Both the position numbers and the translations under genes were made by a program. From assembly GCA_905236955.1 (NCBI GenBank), contig CAJOQW010000049.1, positions 1 to 26,678 on the forward strand: 26,678 nt of DNA, written 5' to 3'. Each line of letters starts with the position of its first letter. Within the stretch, counting starts at the first letter, position 1. Source of the DNA: an uncultured Bacteroidales bacterium. Lineage in GTDB: Bacteria > Bacteroidota > Bacteroidia > Bacteroidales > UBA932. A model generated the notes under the pieces. The model searched no databases. It was not told where the DNA came from and was given only the letters and a program-made list of their open reading frames with translations. Below are positions 6,095 to 14,228 of this stretch, one piece after another.

Positions 6095-8676
6095 ATTTTT
6101 TCGAGAATCGCAGCCATTGTCCACCCTTGCCTGCCATCCGGCAACTCGATGTTGACCCAGTCTCCGACATTGTCGATCACCCTTACTTCGGCCCCTTCAT
6201 GAAGGATGAAAAGGTCCTTGCCGTCACTGCCTCCGGGAGCGCTTTTGACCGAAACCACCGGCGCAGTCACAACGGCGTCGTCCGCCTTGATGTAATCGCC
6301 CTTCTGCCATGAAGCGAAAGCCAGGGCCGCCAAGGAAAGCAGGATAAACACGATACCCGAAAAGAAACCCGTTTTCCTCAAACCCTGCGAGTGGGAAAGC
6401 AGAAAAAGCAGAAGCATCGCGAGGGCCACTGCAAGGAAAACGAGACAAAGCACGGCCCATGCATCGGATGAGAGCTTCCACCCTAGGGCCCTCACCCATC
6501 CCACGAGGAAGAACTCAGGAACGCTCTCGATGCGGTCCTGCACCTGGCCGCGGGCGAGCCCCACATTATAACGGGCGTCCTTGTAGGAAGGGTCCAGTTT
6601 CAGCGCACGCTTATAATAAACGATCGCGCGTGCATAATCCTCGGACTTGAAGCAAGCGTCACCCAGATTCGTATAGAGTTCCGGCGACACGGCCCCCGCG
6701 GAAACGAGCTGAGCCCATGCATTTGCCGCCGAATACCAGTCGCCGGCAGCATAGTCTTCGACACCCTTCGTCCAAAGGGAATCGGCATAATCGGCAGCCT
6801 GGCCCGCAAGCGGGACCAGAAGCAGAAGGGCGGCCAACACCGCCGGTTTCAGGGCATTTTTCTTCTTCATGCTGGAATCTATCCTGGATATGACGGAAAC
6901 GGCGCTGTCGTAATGGGCATTCATGGCTTCGTGGCCGGCATCCGGGGAGTAGCGCGCATATTCGCAGGCATCAAGGAGGGCACAGAATTCTTCAGCAAGG
7001 CCCTCCGGGGAACCCGCATCCTGCAGACGCGACTTTATGTTGTCCCTTGTCATGTCCGTGATATCCATGTTCAGCTTGTCCGAAACGAATCCCTGCAATG
7101 CCTTGTGGAGTTCCTCATAGAAAGCGGTGTACAAATCTTTCCTGAGGAAATCCCCGGCAGAGGCGAGTTTCTTGCGGGCCATCTTCACCGCCCCCCTGTT
7201 ACGGGTGCCGGCGACATCGGCCCTGCGCGCTGAAAGCGAACGCATGATGAAAAACGCCGCCACCGCAGCGAGCACGATAAGGACAAGCACGCCCCAGAAT
7301 GGCGCGGACCATACGAAGAAACGTCCCGCTTCCTTGAATGAAGGCCTGCGGGTGGCGATATACCTGATGTCACTCCCGAGGTCCTTGACCTCGTTACGGG
7401 CCACGAGGCGGCCTTCGGAAGAAACGGACGGCTGCCCCCCGGTCGCCGCGCCCCGCACGACCTCCAGGGGCATGGCTGCCGAACGGAGGGTGACATATTT
7501 CCCCGCCTGGATGTCGTAGTAGCTGTATTCCACAGGCCCTATGGTGAAAGATCCGTGACTGCGGGGGATGAAAGGATATTCGAAGGTCTTGCCTCCCCGG
7601 GAATCGGAACTCTTGACGTCGTAAACTTCGAAATCGGGCGGGAAGCCGACTTTCGGGGCCTCCAGAAGGGAGATGTTGCCCGTTCCAGATACCGTGACCC
7701 TGAGGGAAGCCGCGTCGTGGGTCTTCAGGGAATCTGTAGATAGGGATGCGCTGAGGGTGAATTTACCCACACCTCCGCCGAAAGAGGCCGGAGCACCCGG
7801 GGGAAGGGCCGAGACATGCACGGTATAGGAAGGGGTGGAAACCCTTTTCCGTATGGTGCGGTAATCGTCCTGGAAGAAGGAGTCGAAGATACTGCCGCTG
7901 CCGGTGGAAGCCTGGCGCACATGCACGAGGCACACCAGTCCGGCGGGGTCTATCTTCATTTCCCCGGCCTTCTGGGGAATGAGGTTCCATGAGCGCAGGA
8001 CGGCGCTATTGTAGATTTCACCACCTACATTCTCGCGATGGAATTCTATGTTGGTCGGAGCCTGGACTTCCTGGCTCCAGAAACCGTCGAAAGTGGGGAA
8101 GCGGGCATCTTCGAAGCCGGCGATGTTCACCCTCTGGAACAGTTTGAGTGTGGCGGAGATGGTCTCCCCCACCACCGCCGAGGTCTTGCTGAGGGAAAGA
8201 CGCAGGAACACGTCGCTGTCGGAAATGGTTCCGCCGGAAGAAACCGCTCCCTGGCCGGCACCGCCTGAGGCCTGCCCCTGGGGACCCTGCTGGCGGCTTC
8301 CTGATACAACCTGTATCGATTTCGCAGCAGAGGTGAGTTTGTCGCCCCCAACCGTCGCGGTAGCCGGGGCCAGGGAAAAGGTTCCCGCCTTGACCGGCAT
8401 CAGCACATATGTATAAGTGGTCTGGGCGGACCTGCTCCTTTTGCCGTTGACTATGCTGATGGATGTGGACGTTCCCTTCTGCGGCCCCCACACGAGCTTG
8501 AAATCCCCTCCGGGACTCCAGTTGAAATCGGACGGCGCATTCTCACCGTCGATGGTGAACGTGACATTGAACTGTTCGTCCACCGAAACAAGATTGGGAG
8601 CTTCGACGGCGATCGTCTGGGCCTTCAGGGAAAAAGCCAGAAGCAACACCGGCAATATTCCGATCAACTTTCTCAT
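6091..8676 (-). CDS. batD-batE: BatD-BatE fusion protein
   Basis: The 861-residue protein is two normally separate Bat proteins joined in frame. Residues 1-602 are BatD. They comprise a signal peptide (ending LKAQ), periplasmic beta-sandwich modules, a membrane segment at about 456-480 after a Trp/Phe-rich stretch, and a basic cytoplasmic domain (about 490-600). Residues 603-861 are BatE: M603 begins a complete signal-like segment (MKKKNALK, hydrophobic 611-622, then AGQA). TPR repeats follow at about 630-705, two membrane segments at about 740-761 and 770-790, and an SH3-like domain at about 805-861 (GDWVNIELPDGRQGW). Topology works: the cytoplasmic BatD end lets the former BatE signal act as the next membrane crossing. 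M603 (codon at 6868-6870) could still be an internal start giving free BatE. It is the last gene of the operon, 3 nt after batC. Bat proteins are linked to oxygen and envelope stress tolerance; the mechanism is not settled. Confidence 0.88.
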   Translation of the reverse strand: MRKLIGILPVLLLAFSLKAQTIAVEAPNLVSVDEQFNVTFTIDGENAPSDFNWSPGGDFKLVWGPQKGTSTSISIVNGKRSRSAQTTYTYVLMPVKAGTFSLAPATATVGGDKLTSAAKSIQVVSGSRQQGPQGQASGGAGQGAVSSGGTISDSDVFLRLSLSKTSAVVGETISATLKLFQRVNIAGFEDARFPTFDGFWSQEVQAPTNIEFHRENVGGEIYNSAVLRSWNLIPQKAGEMKIDPAGLVCLVHVRQASTGSGSIFDSFFQDDYRTIRKRVSTPSYTVHVSALPPGAPASFGGGVGKFTLSASLSTDSLKTHDAASLRVTVSGTGNISLLEAPKVGFPPDFEVYDVKSSDSRGGKTFEYPFIPRSHGSFTIGPVEYSYYDIQAGKYVTLRSAAMPLEVVRGAATGGQPSVSSEGRLVARNEVKDLGSDIRYIATRRPSFKEAGRFFVWSAPFWGVLVLIVLAAVAAFFIMRSLSARRADVAGTRNRGAVKMARKKLASAGDFLRKDLYTAFYEELHKALQGFVSDKLNMDITDMTRDNIKSRLQDAGSPEGLAEEFCALLDACEYARYSPDAGHEAMNAHYDSAVSVISRIDSSMKKKNALKPAVLAALLLLVPLAGQAADYADSLWTKGVEDYAAGDWYSAANAWAQLVSAGAVSPELYTNLGDACFKSEDYARAIVYYKRALKLDPSYKDARYNVGLARGQVQDRIESVPEFFLVGWVRALGWKLSSDAWAVLCLVFLAVALAMLLLFLLSHSQGLRKTGFFSGIVFILLSLAALAFASWQKGDYIKADDAVVTAPVVSVKSAPGGSDGKDLFILHEGAEVRVIDNVGDWVNIELPDGRQGWTMAAILEKI

Positions 8677-8679
8677 CTT

Positions 8680-9396
8680 TTACCAATTCTTTTCTTTGCG
8701 GCTGCCCTTGAGCAGGGCTGCCTTCTCTTTCTTTACCTTGTCCTGGGTTTCCTTCTCCTGGGCCTGCACCGCATTAAGCATCTGCCTGGCCTGCTGCTTC
8801 GAAATCCCTTGCTGTCCCTGGTCACCTCCCTGCGGCTGTTGCTGCGCTTGGGGCTGCTGTCCCTGATCCTGCTTTTGATCCTGGTCCTGGTTCTGATTCT
8901 GATCCTGATCCTGATCCTGATTCTGGTCCTGATTCTGATCCTGCCGGCCGCCTCCACCGCCTCCGCCTTGCTGGTCCTTCAGCATCTCCTTGGCATAGAT
9001 ATAGTTCTCCTTGGCATCCATGTCGCCCGGATTCAGCAGAAGGGACTGCCTGAAAGCCTTGACGGCGGCCGCATAGTTCTTGCCGGCAAGGGCCACATCC
9101 CCTTCGTTGTAATAATAATCGGCGGCATGGGGCGTGTCCGCGACCTGAGCATCGGCCTTGCCCAGGGCTTCGGCTGCAGCCTGATAATCCTCCTGCCGGT
9201 AAAGGACCGACGCCAGGTCGTACTGGCCTGCCACCGAGAGGGAATCTTTCAGGACGGCTTTCCTGTAATCTATGCCGGCGGCCCCGATATCGCCCTTGCG
9301 GAACTTGCGGTTGCCTGCGCGCACATCCTTCCTGTCCACCTGGGCCGCAAGCGGCAAGGCGCTGAATATCAGAAATATGATCAATACCCTTTTCAT
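8680..9396 (-). CDS. batC: BatC, TPR protein with Gln/Asp-rich tail
   Basis: The 238-residue protein has a signal peptide (1-19, ending PLAAQ) and TPR-like helical repeats at about 24-140 (for example YNEGDVALAGKNYAAAVKAF), which are protein-interaction modules. Seven glycines follow at 144-150, then a tail made almost entirely of Gln, Asp and Asn (152-178) and a Gln/Pro region to about 197. It ends in a charged helix (about 199-238). Sequence and position between batB and batDE identify it as BatC, a periplasmic protein thought to assemble with BatA, BatB and the other Bat proteins. The tail is encoded by imperfect 6-bp repeats, so its length may vary between strains. The start overlaps the batB stop by 4 nt (ATGA). 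Confidence 0.88.
   Translation of the reverse strand: MKRVLIIFLIFSALPLAAQVDRKDVRAGNRKFRKGDIGAAGIDYRKAVLKDSLSVAGQYDLASVLYRQEDYQAAAEALGKADAQVADTPHAADYYYNEGDVALAGKNYAAAVKAFRQSLLLNPGDMDAKENYIYAKEMLKDQQGGGGGGGRQDQNQDQNQDQDQDQNQNQDQDQKQDQGQQPQAQQQPQGGDQGQQGISKQQARQMLNAVQAQEKETQDKVKKEKAALLKGSRKEKNW
8863..8943 (-). repeat. Imperfect hexanucleotide repeat encoding the BatC Gln/Asp/Asn tail
   Basis: About 13 degenerate 6-bp units, on the plus strand CTG followed by ATC, GTC or ATT, encode alternating Gln-Asp/Gln-Asn residues. Because the unit is two codons, slippage would change the tail length without breaking the frame. Confidence 0.8.
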
Positions 9397-10394
9397 TCGA
9401 ACAACCTCCTTTTAGCCCGCCTGTCCCCCACCAGGAAAGCGATTGCCAGCAGGGCTATGGCCCCGCCGATGAAATACATGAACTGCTCGTCGTATTCCTC
9501 GAAAACCACGCTCTTGAAGGTCTCGTCCTCCATGCGGCGGATATCTTCGATTATGGGATTAAGCCCGAATTCCTCGTTGCCGGCATGGACATAGGCGCCG
9601 TTGCCGGCCCTGGCCATCTTGCGGAGCGTCTCCTCGTCGAGTTTTGTAACCACTATGTTCCCGTCCTTGTCCTTGAGCAGGCCTCCTTCCATGGGGATGG
9701 GCTGTCCCTGTGCGGACCCAACGCCTATGGTATAAACCTTGATGCCCGATCCGGCGGCCTGCCTTGCGGCTTCGACCGGGTCGTCCTCGTGGTTCTCCCC
9801 GTCCGTTATGACGATTATCGCGCGGCTCTTCTCACTTTGTGAACTGAAACTTCTGGCGGCCGTGAGAACGGCGTCGCCGATGGCGGTACCCTGCACCGGG
9901 ATGCTCCCGGTACTGATGCTGCCGAGGAACATCTTCGCAGAGACATAATCGGTGGTTATGGGAAGTTGTACGAAAGAGGATCCGGCAAAGATGATCAAGC
10001 CTATCCTGTCATCCTGCAATTTGTCCACTATGCGGCTGATGGCCAGTTTCGCCCTTTCGAGGCGGTTGGGGGAATAATCCTGGGCCAGCATGGAGTTGGA
10101 TACGTCGAGACATATCATTATTTCGGCGCCGCGGGTTTCCCGCTCGGATAGTTTCGCGCCGATCTGCGGCCTTGCGAGGGCGATTGCCAGAAGGGCGAGG
10201 GCAAGGTCGACGAGGATCAGCCGCACCCACCCCTTGGACCTGGAATAATGGGGCATGAGCTGCTCCACCAACCGGGGGTCGCCGAAACGGGCTATGCGCC
10301 TGCGCCTCAAACCCAGGACCAGGGCATATACCAGGGGAAGCAAAGGCAGCAGAAGAAGCAGCCAGAGGAATCCGGCATTCGCGAAAAACAACAT
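9393..10394 (-). CDS. batB: BatB, von Willebrand A-domain membrane protein
   Basis: The 333-residue protein has two N-terminal membrane segments (about 7-28 and 57-75) and a von Willebrand factor A domain. Its metal-ion adhesion site is intact: D97, S99 and S101 in CLDVSNSM, a Thr in the PVQGTAIGDA loop and Asp in ITDGENH. A C-terminal membrane segment (about 309-327) is followed by a basic end. Such domains bind divalent metal and partner proteins. Together with its paralogue BatA next door it forms the VWA pair typical of bat operons. Its stop overlaps batC by 4 nt, and it starts 1 nt after the batA stop. The order and the pair decide which is A and which is B. Confidence 0.92.
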   Translation of the reverse strand: MLFFANAGFLWLLLLLPLLPLVYALVLGLRRRRIARFGDPRLVEQLMPHYSRSKGWVRLILVDLALALLAIALARPQIGAKLSERETRGAEIMICLDVSNSMLAQDYSPNRLERAKLAISRIVDKLQDDRIGLIIFAGSSFVQLPITTDYVSAKMFLGSISTGSIPVQGTAIGDAVLTAARSFSSQSEKSRAIIVITDGENHEDDPVEAARQAAGSGIKVYTIGVGSAQGQPIPMEGGLLKDKDGNIVVTKLDEETLRKMARAGNGAYVHAGNEEFGLNPIIEDIRRMEDETFKSVVFEEYDEQFMYFIGGAIALLAIAFLVGDRRAKRRLFE

Positions 10395-10395
10395 C

Positions 10396-11379
10396 TTACG
10401 GCAGCCTCCTTACAAATAATTCCAAGACCAGCATCAGCATGAGGCACGCGAGGGCTGCGGTCGCATAACGCCCGAACAATTCCTTGTAAACGGGAAAACT
10501 GTCGATCGTGGTGCGGACCTTCTCCATGCGGTTGATCTCGGAGTAGATTTCACTCAGTTTGGTATTGTCGGTGGCCCTGAAATACTTCCCCCCAGTCTCG
10601 TCGGCTATCTTGATAAGCAGGTCCTCGTCTATCTCGACGGGTATCTTGCGCACTTCGACACCCCACGGGGTCATTACCGGATATGGGGCCTCGCCGTTGG
10701 CTCCGACGCCTATGGTATATACGCGGATATTATAGGTGCGGGCTATCTCGGCGGCGGTTTCCGGGGCTATCTCGCCCGAATTGTTGACGCCGTCCGTAAG
10801 GAGGATGACCACCTTGCCCGGGGCGTCCGAATCCATCACCCTGGCCACCGCGGTGGCTAGCCCGTTGCCTATGGCGGTGCCGTCTTCGATGAGGTCGGTC
10901 TGGACATCCTTCATCAGATTGATCAGAGTGGCCCTGTCGGTGGTGAGGGGGCATTGGGTGTAGCTTTCGCCTGCGAACACCACTATCCCCATGCGGTCGG
11001 TAGGCCTTTGGGCGATGAACTCGATGGCGATGTCCTTGGCGGCCGATATACGGTCGGGATTGAAGTCGCGCGCAAGCATCGAGGTACTCACGTCCATGGC
11101 GAACACGATGTCTATGCCTTCGGAATCGACCTTCTCCACCTGTGTTGACGACCGCGGCCGCGCAAGAGCGATGACCAGCAGCGCCAGGGCCGCTGTGAAA
11201 AGGGCCATCGGCACATGCCGGAGGATGCCGGGCATGATGCCGTTGCCCTTGAGCCATGGGGCGGAGATGCTTACCCGCAGGTGCGGGCTCCTGCCCTTGA
11301 CAAGGCGATAAATGTAAAGGGCGAGCAGAAGCGCCGGAAGGGCCAGCAGAAGCAGCAGTTTGGGATACTCAAAGAACAT
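10396..11379 (-). CDS. batA: BatA, von Willebrand A-domain membrane protein
   Basis: The 327-residue protein has the same layout as BatB: membrane segments at about 8-24 and 56-74, then a von Willebrand A domain with an intact metal site (D96, S98, S100 in AMDVSTSM; Thr in DGTAIGNG; Asp in LTDGVNN), and a C-terminal membrane segment (about 304-322). The two proteins share the ALARP motif just before the domain, consistent with an old duplication. It probably forms the BatA/BatB core complex in the inner membrane, served by the MoxR ATPase encoded upstream. Its start overlaps the end of the DUF4381-like gene by 11 nt. Confidence 0.92.
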   Translation of the reverse strand: MFFEYPKLLLLLALPALLLALYIYRLVKGRSPHLRVSISAPWLKGNGIMPGILRHVPMALFTAALALLVIALARPRSSTQVEKVDSEGIDIVFAMDVSTSMLARDFNPDRISAAKDIAIEFIAQRPTDRMGIVVFAGESYTQCPLTTDRATLINLMKDVQTDLIEDGTAIGNGLATAVARVMDSDAPGKVVILLTDGVNNSGEIAPETAAEIARTYNIRVYTIGVGANGEAPYPVMTPWGVEVRKIPVEIDEDLLIKIADETGGKYFRATDNTKLSEIYSEINRMEKVRTTIDSFPVYKELFGRYATAALACLMLMLVLELFVRRLP

Positions 11380-12319
11380 TTTCCCGGGCCTCCTCGCCCT
11401 GCAGCTGGCTCTGGTAGGTTTCGGTTACGAACTTGACCGCGAGCGGGAGCACCGCGGCGTTGTCGCTGTCGGGAACCACCATCTTGGCGAATTTGACGAA
11501 ATCCGCCCTTTCGAACAGTTCCTTCAAGGAAGCATACATTCCGGGCGTGATGTCCTTTTCCGCCTTTATGGCGTCGAAAAGTTCCGCAGTCGTCATCTCG
11601 GGAGCATCGACCCCGAACCGCCTGTCGATGTATTCCTTGAGGGTGTCGGTGACGCCGGAATAGAAGATCTTCTGCTTTTCCGGAGCCCAGTATTTGTCCC
11701 CGCGGTAACGGTCGAGCTTGCGGAGGGCGACCACATAGGGGGGATCATCGCTTTTCCCCTCCCCGGACAACCTGGCCTTGTGACGCCTCACCAGCACCAC
11801 GATGCCCAGGACCAGCAGGGCGAGCAGGACAGCTCCTATCAGATACGGGAGCAACTCCTTGAAAGTCAACGGATAGCCTATCTGTCCCTTGATGTCGTGG
11901 GGTACGAAGGTCACAGTGTCTATCTGGATGGTGGTCACGCTCATCTTGAGAGCCTCGAACTCGAGGGTATCCACCACTCCCCCCTCGGTGCGCTGGGCGA
12001 AGAGGGTGGGCAACTGGTACTCGCCTTCCTCGAAAGGAGCCAGTATGATGGCCGCCCTGAGGTCGCGGGTACCGGCCCTGCGGTCGGTCTTCACGGTGTC
12101 CACCTTCCAGCCGCGAACGAGCGTGAGGGTGTCATTGGACGCCCTTGAAAAATCGGGCAGGAGTATCTGCGTGCCGTCCTTCACCCCTTCCAGGGCGAAG
12201 CCGTATTCCAGCTGGTCGGCTATCAGGATCGAATCCCTCTGCTGGAGTTGGTTCAGGAACGCCTTGCCGGACGGGACCACGTCCAGCACGCAGGCCAGTA
12301 TGACTATCAACAGTCTCAT
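11369..12319 (-). CDS. DUF4381/BatD-like single-pass membrane protein of the bat operon
   Basis: The 316-residue protein starts MRLLIVILACVLDVV, a signal-like segment. A periplasmic region of about 130 residues follows, then one membrane helix (about 156-178) with basic residues after it, and a cytoplasmic domain (about 190-310) containing YVVALRKLDRYRGDKY and VTDTLKEYIDRRFGVDAPEMTTAELF. That cytoplasmic part resembles DUF4381 and the cytoplasmic end of BatD in this operon (YEELHKALQGFVSDKLNMD), suggesting related folds. An upstream in-frame ATG (12442) was rejected because it lies inside the DUF58 gene; the ATG at 12319 overlaps that gene's stop (ATGA). Genes of this type are regularly found between DUF58 and batA. 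The specific function is unknown. Confidence 0.78.
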   Translation of the reverse strand: MRLLIVILACVLDVVPSGKAFLNQLQQRDSILIADQLEYGFALEGVKDGTQILLPDFSRASNDTLTLVRGWKVDTVKTDRRAGTRDLRAAIILAPFEEGEYQLPTLFAQRTEGGVVDTLEFEALKMSVTTIQIDTVTFVPHDIKGQIGYPLTFKELLPYLIGAVLLALLVLGIVVLVRRHKARLSGEGKSDDPPYVVALRKLDRYRGDKYWAPEKQKIFYSGVTDTLKEYIDRRFGVDAPEMTTAELFDAIKAEKDITPGMYASLKELFERADFVKFAKMVVPDSDNAAVLPLAVKFVTETYQSQLQGEEARENVL

Positions 12320-13209
12320 CTTCTTTCGGCGAACAGGGCCATGAGCCCTTTGACATAATCGGAACCGGTGGAAATGCTTACATTGTCCACATTGTAAAGG
12401 TTGAACAGGCGCTGCTCCTCTCCCTCGAGCGAGGACATCCAACGGGAATACCCACGCCTGACGGCTGCGCTGGAGGTGTCCACCCAGGCCGCCCTGCCGC
12501 TCTCGCTGTCCTTGATATGGACCAGGCCCACGGAAGGGAGAGCCCTCTCGACGGGGTCGTGAACCTTGATGACGCTCAGGTCGTGGCGGTTCACGGCCAC
12601 CTTGAGGGCGTCTTCATAGCGGGGATGTCCCTCCCCGTCCACGTCGAGCATGTCGCTCAGGAGGAAAACCGTGCATTTCTTCTTGATCGCTCCTGTAAGA
12701 TAGCGCAGCGCGGCGCCTATGTCGGTGCCGTCGCTGGTGGGCTCCAGCTGGAGCATCTCCCGTATGATGTGCAGCAGGTGCGTACGCCCTTTCCCCGGGG
12801 GGATGAACTTCTCGACATGGTCGCTGAAGAACAGTGCGCCCACCTTGTCGTTGTTGAGTATGGCGCTGAAAGACAGCACCGCCGCGATTTCGGTAAGGAG
12901 TTCGCGCTTGGTGCGGACAGAGGTGCCGAAAAGGCCCGAACGGGACACATCCACCATGAGAACCACGGTGAGTTCCCGCTCTTCCTCAAACACCTTCACA
13001 TAGGGGCTCCTGAGGCGGGCCGTCACGTTCCAGTCCATGTTGCGCACGTCGTCACCGTACTGATACTCCCTGACCTCGCTGAACGCCATTCCGCGTCCCT
13101 TGAACGCGGAATGGTACTCTCCCGCGAATATCTGGTGGGAGAGGGCCTTTGTCCGGATCTCTATCTTCCGGACTTTCTTGAGGAGGTCTGTAGCTGACTG
13201 TACGGGCAT
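12316..13209 (-). CDS. DUF58 domain protein (MoxR-associated)
   Basis: The 297-residue soluble protein has the DUF58 signature GRGMAFSEVREYQYGDDVRNMDWNVTAR at about 38-65 (GRG, then EYQYGDD, then DWNVTAR). A VWA-like domain follows with VDVSRS at about 86-91 as the metal-site start and LLSDMLD near 190. There is no signal peptide or membrane segment, so it is cytoplasmic. DUF58 proteins are almost always next to moxR and are thought to be substrates or adaptors of the MoxR ATPase. The gene begins 1 nt after the moxR stop and overlaps the next gene by 4 nt, so expression is tightly coupled. Confidence 0.92.
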   Translation of the reverse strand: MPVQSATDLLKKVRKIEIRTKALSHQIFAGEYHSAFKGRGMAFSEVREYQYGDDVRNMDWNVTARLRSPYVKVFEEERELTVVLMVDVSRSGLFGTSVRTKRELLTEIAAVLSFSAILNNDKVGALFFSDHVEKFIPPGKGRTHLLHIIREMLQLEPTSDGTDIGAALRYLTGAIKKKCTVFLLSDMLDVDGEGHPRYEDALKVAVNRHDLSVIKVHDPVERALPSVGLVHIKDSESGRAAWVDTSSAAVRRGYSRWMSSLEGEEQRLFNLYNVDNVSISTGSDYVKGLMALFAERR

Positions 13210-13210
13210 C

Positions 13211-14206
13211 TTACGGGACGATTACCGCATTTACCACCTTTTCGACTATCTGGTCGCTGGTCACATTCTCGGCCTCGGCCTCGTAGGTGAGGCCTATGCG
13301 GTGCCTGAGCACCTCGGGGCATACCGCCCTGACGTCTTCAGGAATGACATATCCGCGCCTCTTCATGAATGCGTAGGCCCGGGAAGCGGATGCGAGCGAT
13401 ATGCTGGCACGCGGAGACGCCCCGAAGGAAATGAGCCCGCCGAGGTCCTTGAGGCCGTATTCCCCGGGAGTGCGGGTGGCGTAAACCATATCTACTATGT
13501 AGCGCTCTATCTTTTCGTCCATATACACTTCCCTCACCACGTTCCTGGCACGGACGATGTCCTCGGGGCCGACCACCACGTTGGGGCGGGGGAACTCGCC
13601 GGTGGAATTCATGCGGAGGATGAGTTTCTCTTCCTCTTTCCTGGGATAATCGACGAGGACCTTGAGCATGAAACGGTCCACCTGGGCCTCGGGAAGAGGA
13701 TAGGTGCCCTCCTGCTCGATGGGATTCTGGGTGGCCATCACAAGGAAGGGTTCGGGAAGGGCGTAGGTTTCGTCGCCCAGGGTGACCTGCCTTTCCTGCA
13801 TGGCTTCGAGAAGGGCGCTCTGGACCTTGGCCGGGGCGCGGTTGATTTCGTCCGCCAGCACGAAATTGGCGAAGACGGGACCCTTGTGCACCTCGAACGT
13901 CTCTTTCTTCTGGGAGTAGATGAGGGTGCCGGTAACGTCGGCCGGAAGCAGGTCCGGGGTGAACTGAATGCGGCTGAACTTCGCGTTGACAGCCTTGGAC
14001 AAAGTGCTGATGGCCAGAGTTTTTGCAAGGCCGGGAACTCCTTCGAGCAGGATGTGCCCGTCTGCCAGAAGGCCTATAAGGAGGTTCTCCACCAGATGCT
14101 TCTGCCCCACTATCACCTTGCCCATTTCCAGGGTGAGGATATCCACGAATTCGCTCTCCTTCTGAATTCTCTCGTTCAGTTCTTTAATGTTTACGTTTTG
14201 GTCCAT
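13211..14206 (-). CDS. moxR: MoxR-family AAA+ ATPase
   Basis: The 331-residue protein has the complete AAA+ set: Walker A GVPGLAKT (56-63), Walker B FVLADE (115-120, with D119 and E120), a sensor 1 Asn in MATQNP, and a sensor 2 Arg in GASPRAS. The first Walker glycine is followed by VPGLAKT, as in all MoxR proteins. It is predicted to be a cytoplasmic chaperone-like ATPase that remodels or inserts metal into VWA-domain partners, here DUF58, BatA and BatB. It is the first gene of the minus-strand bat operon and is divergent from truA with a 22-nt gap. No consensus promoter for it was seen, so its promoter probably lies inside truA. Confidence 0.95.
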   Translation of the reverse strand: MDQNVNIKELNERIQKESEFVDILTLEMGKVIVGQKHLVENLLIGLLADGHILLEGVPGLAKTLAISTLSKAVNAKFSRIQFTPDLLPADVTGTLIYSQKKETFEVHKGPVFANFVLADEINRAPAKVQSALLEAMQERQVTLGDETYALPEPFLVMATQNPIEQEGTYPLPEAQVDRFMLKVLVDYPRKEEEKLILRMNSTGEFPRPNVVVGPEDIVRARNVVREVYMDEKIERYIVDMVYATRTPGEYGLKDLGGLISFGASPRASISLASASRAYAFMKRRGYVIPEDVRAVCPEVLRHRIGLTYEAEAENVTSDQIVEKVVNAVIVP

Positions 14207-14213
14207 AATTTAC

Positions 14214-14221
14214 TATTTTTG
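14214..14221 (+). promoter_or_regulatory. Promoter -7 box of truA, predicted near-leaderless
   Basis: TATTTTTG matches TAnnTTTG exactly and ends 7 nt before the truA ATG at 14229. Transcription should start about 4-7 nt after the box, leaving a leader of a few bases or none. A TTG at 14198-14200 is 13 nt away, shorter than usual, so the -33 element is weak or absent. Confidence 0.55.
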
Positions 14222-14228
14222 CATAGAT

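Noticed and set aside
5098..6312. Long plus-strand reading frame (404 codons) across ompA and the end of batDE
   Set aside because: It is antisense to two well-identified genes, has a Val/Glu/Gly-rich composition typical of a mirror frame in GC-rich coding DNA, and shows no domain.
8809..9594. Plus-strand frame rich in Leu/Ile opposite batC that looks like a membrane protein
   Set aside because: The apparent membrane segment is only the reverse reading of the Gln/Asp-encoding hexamer repeat.
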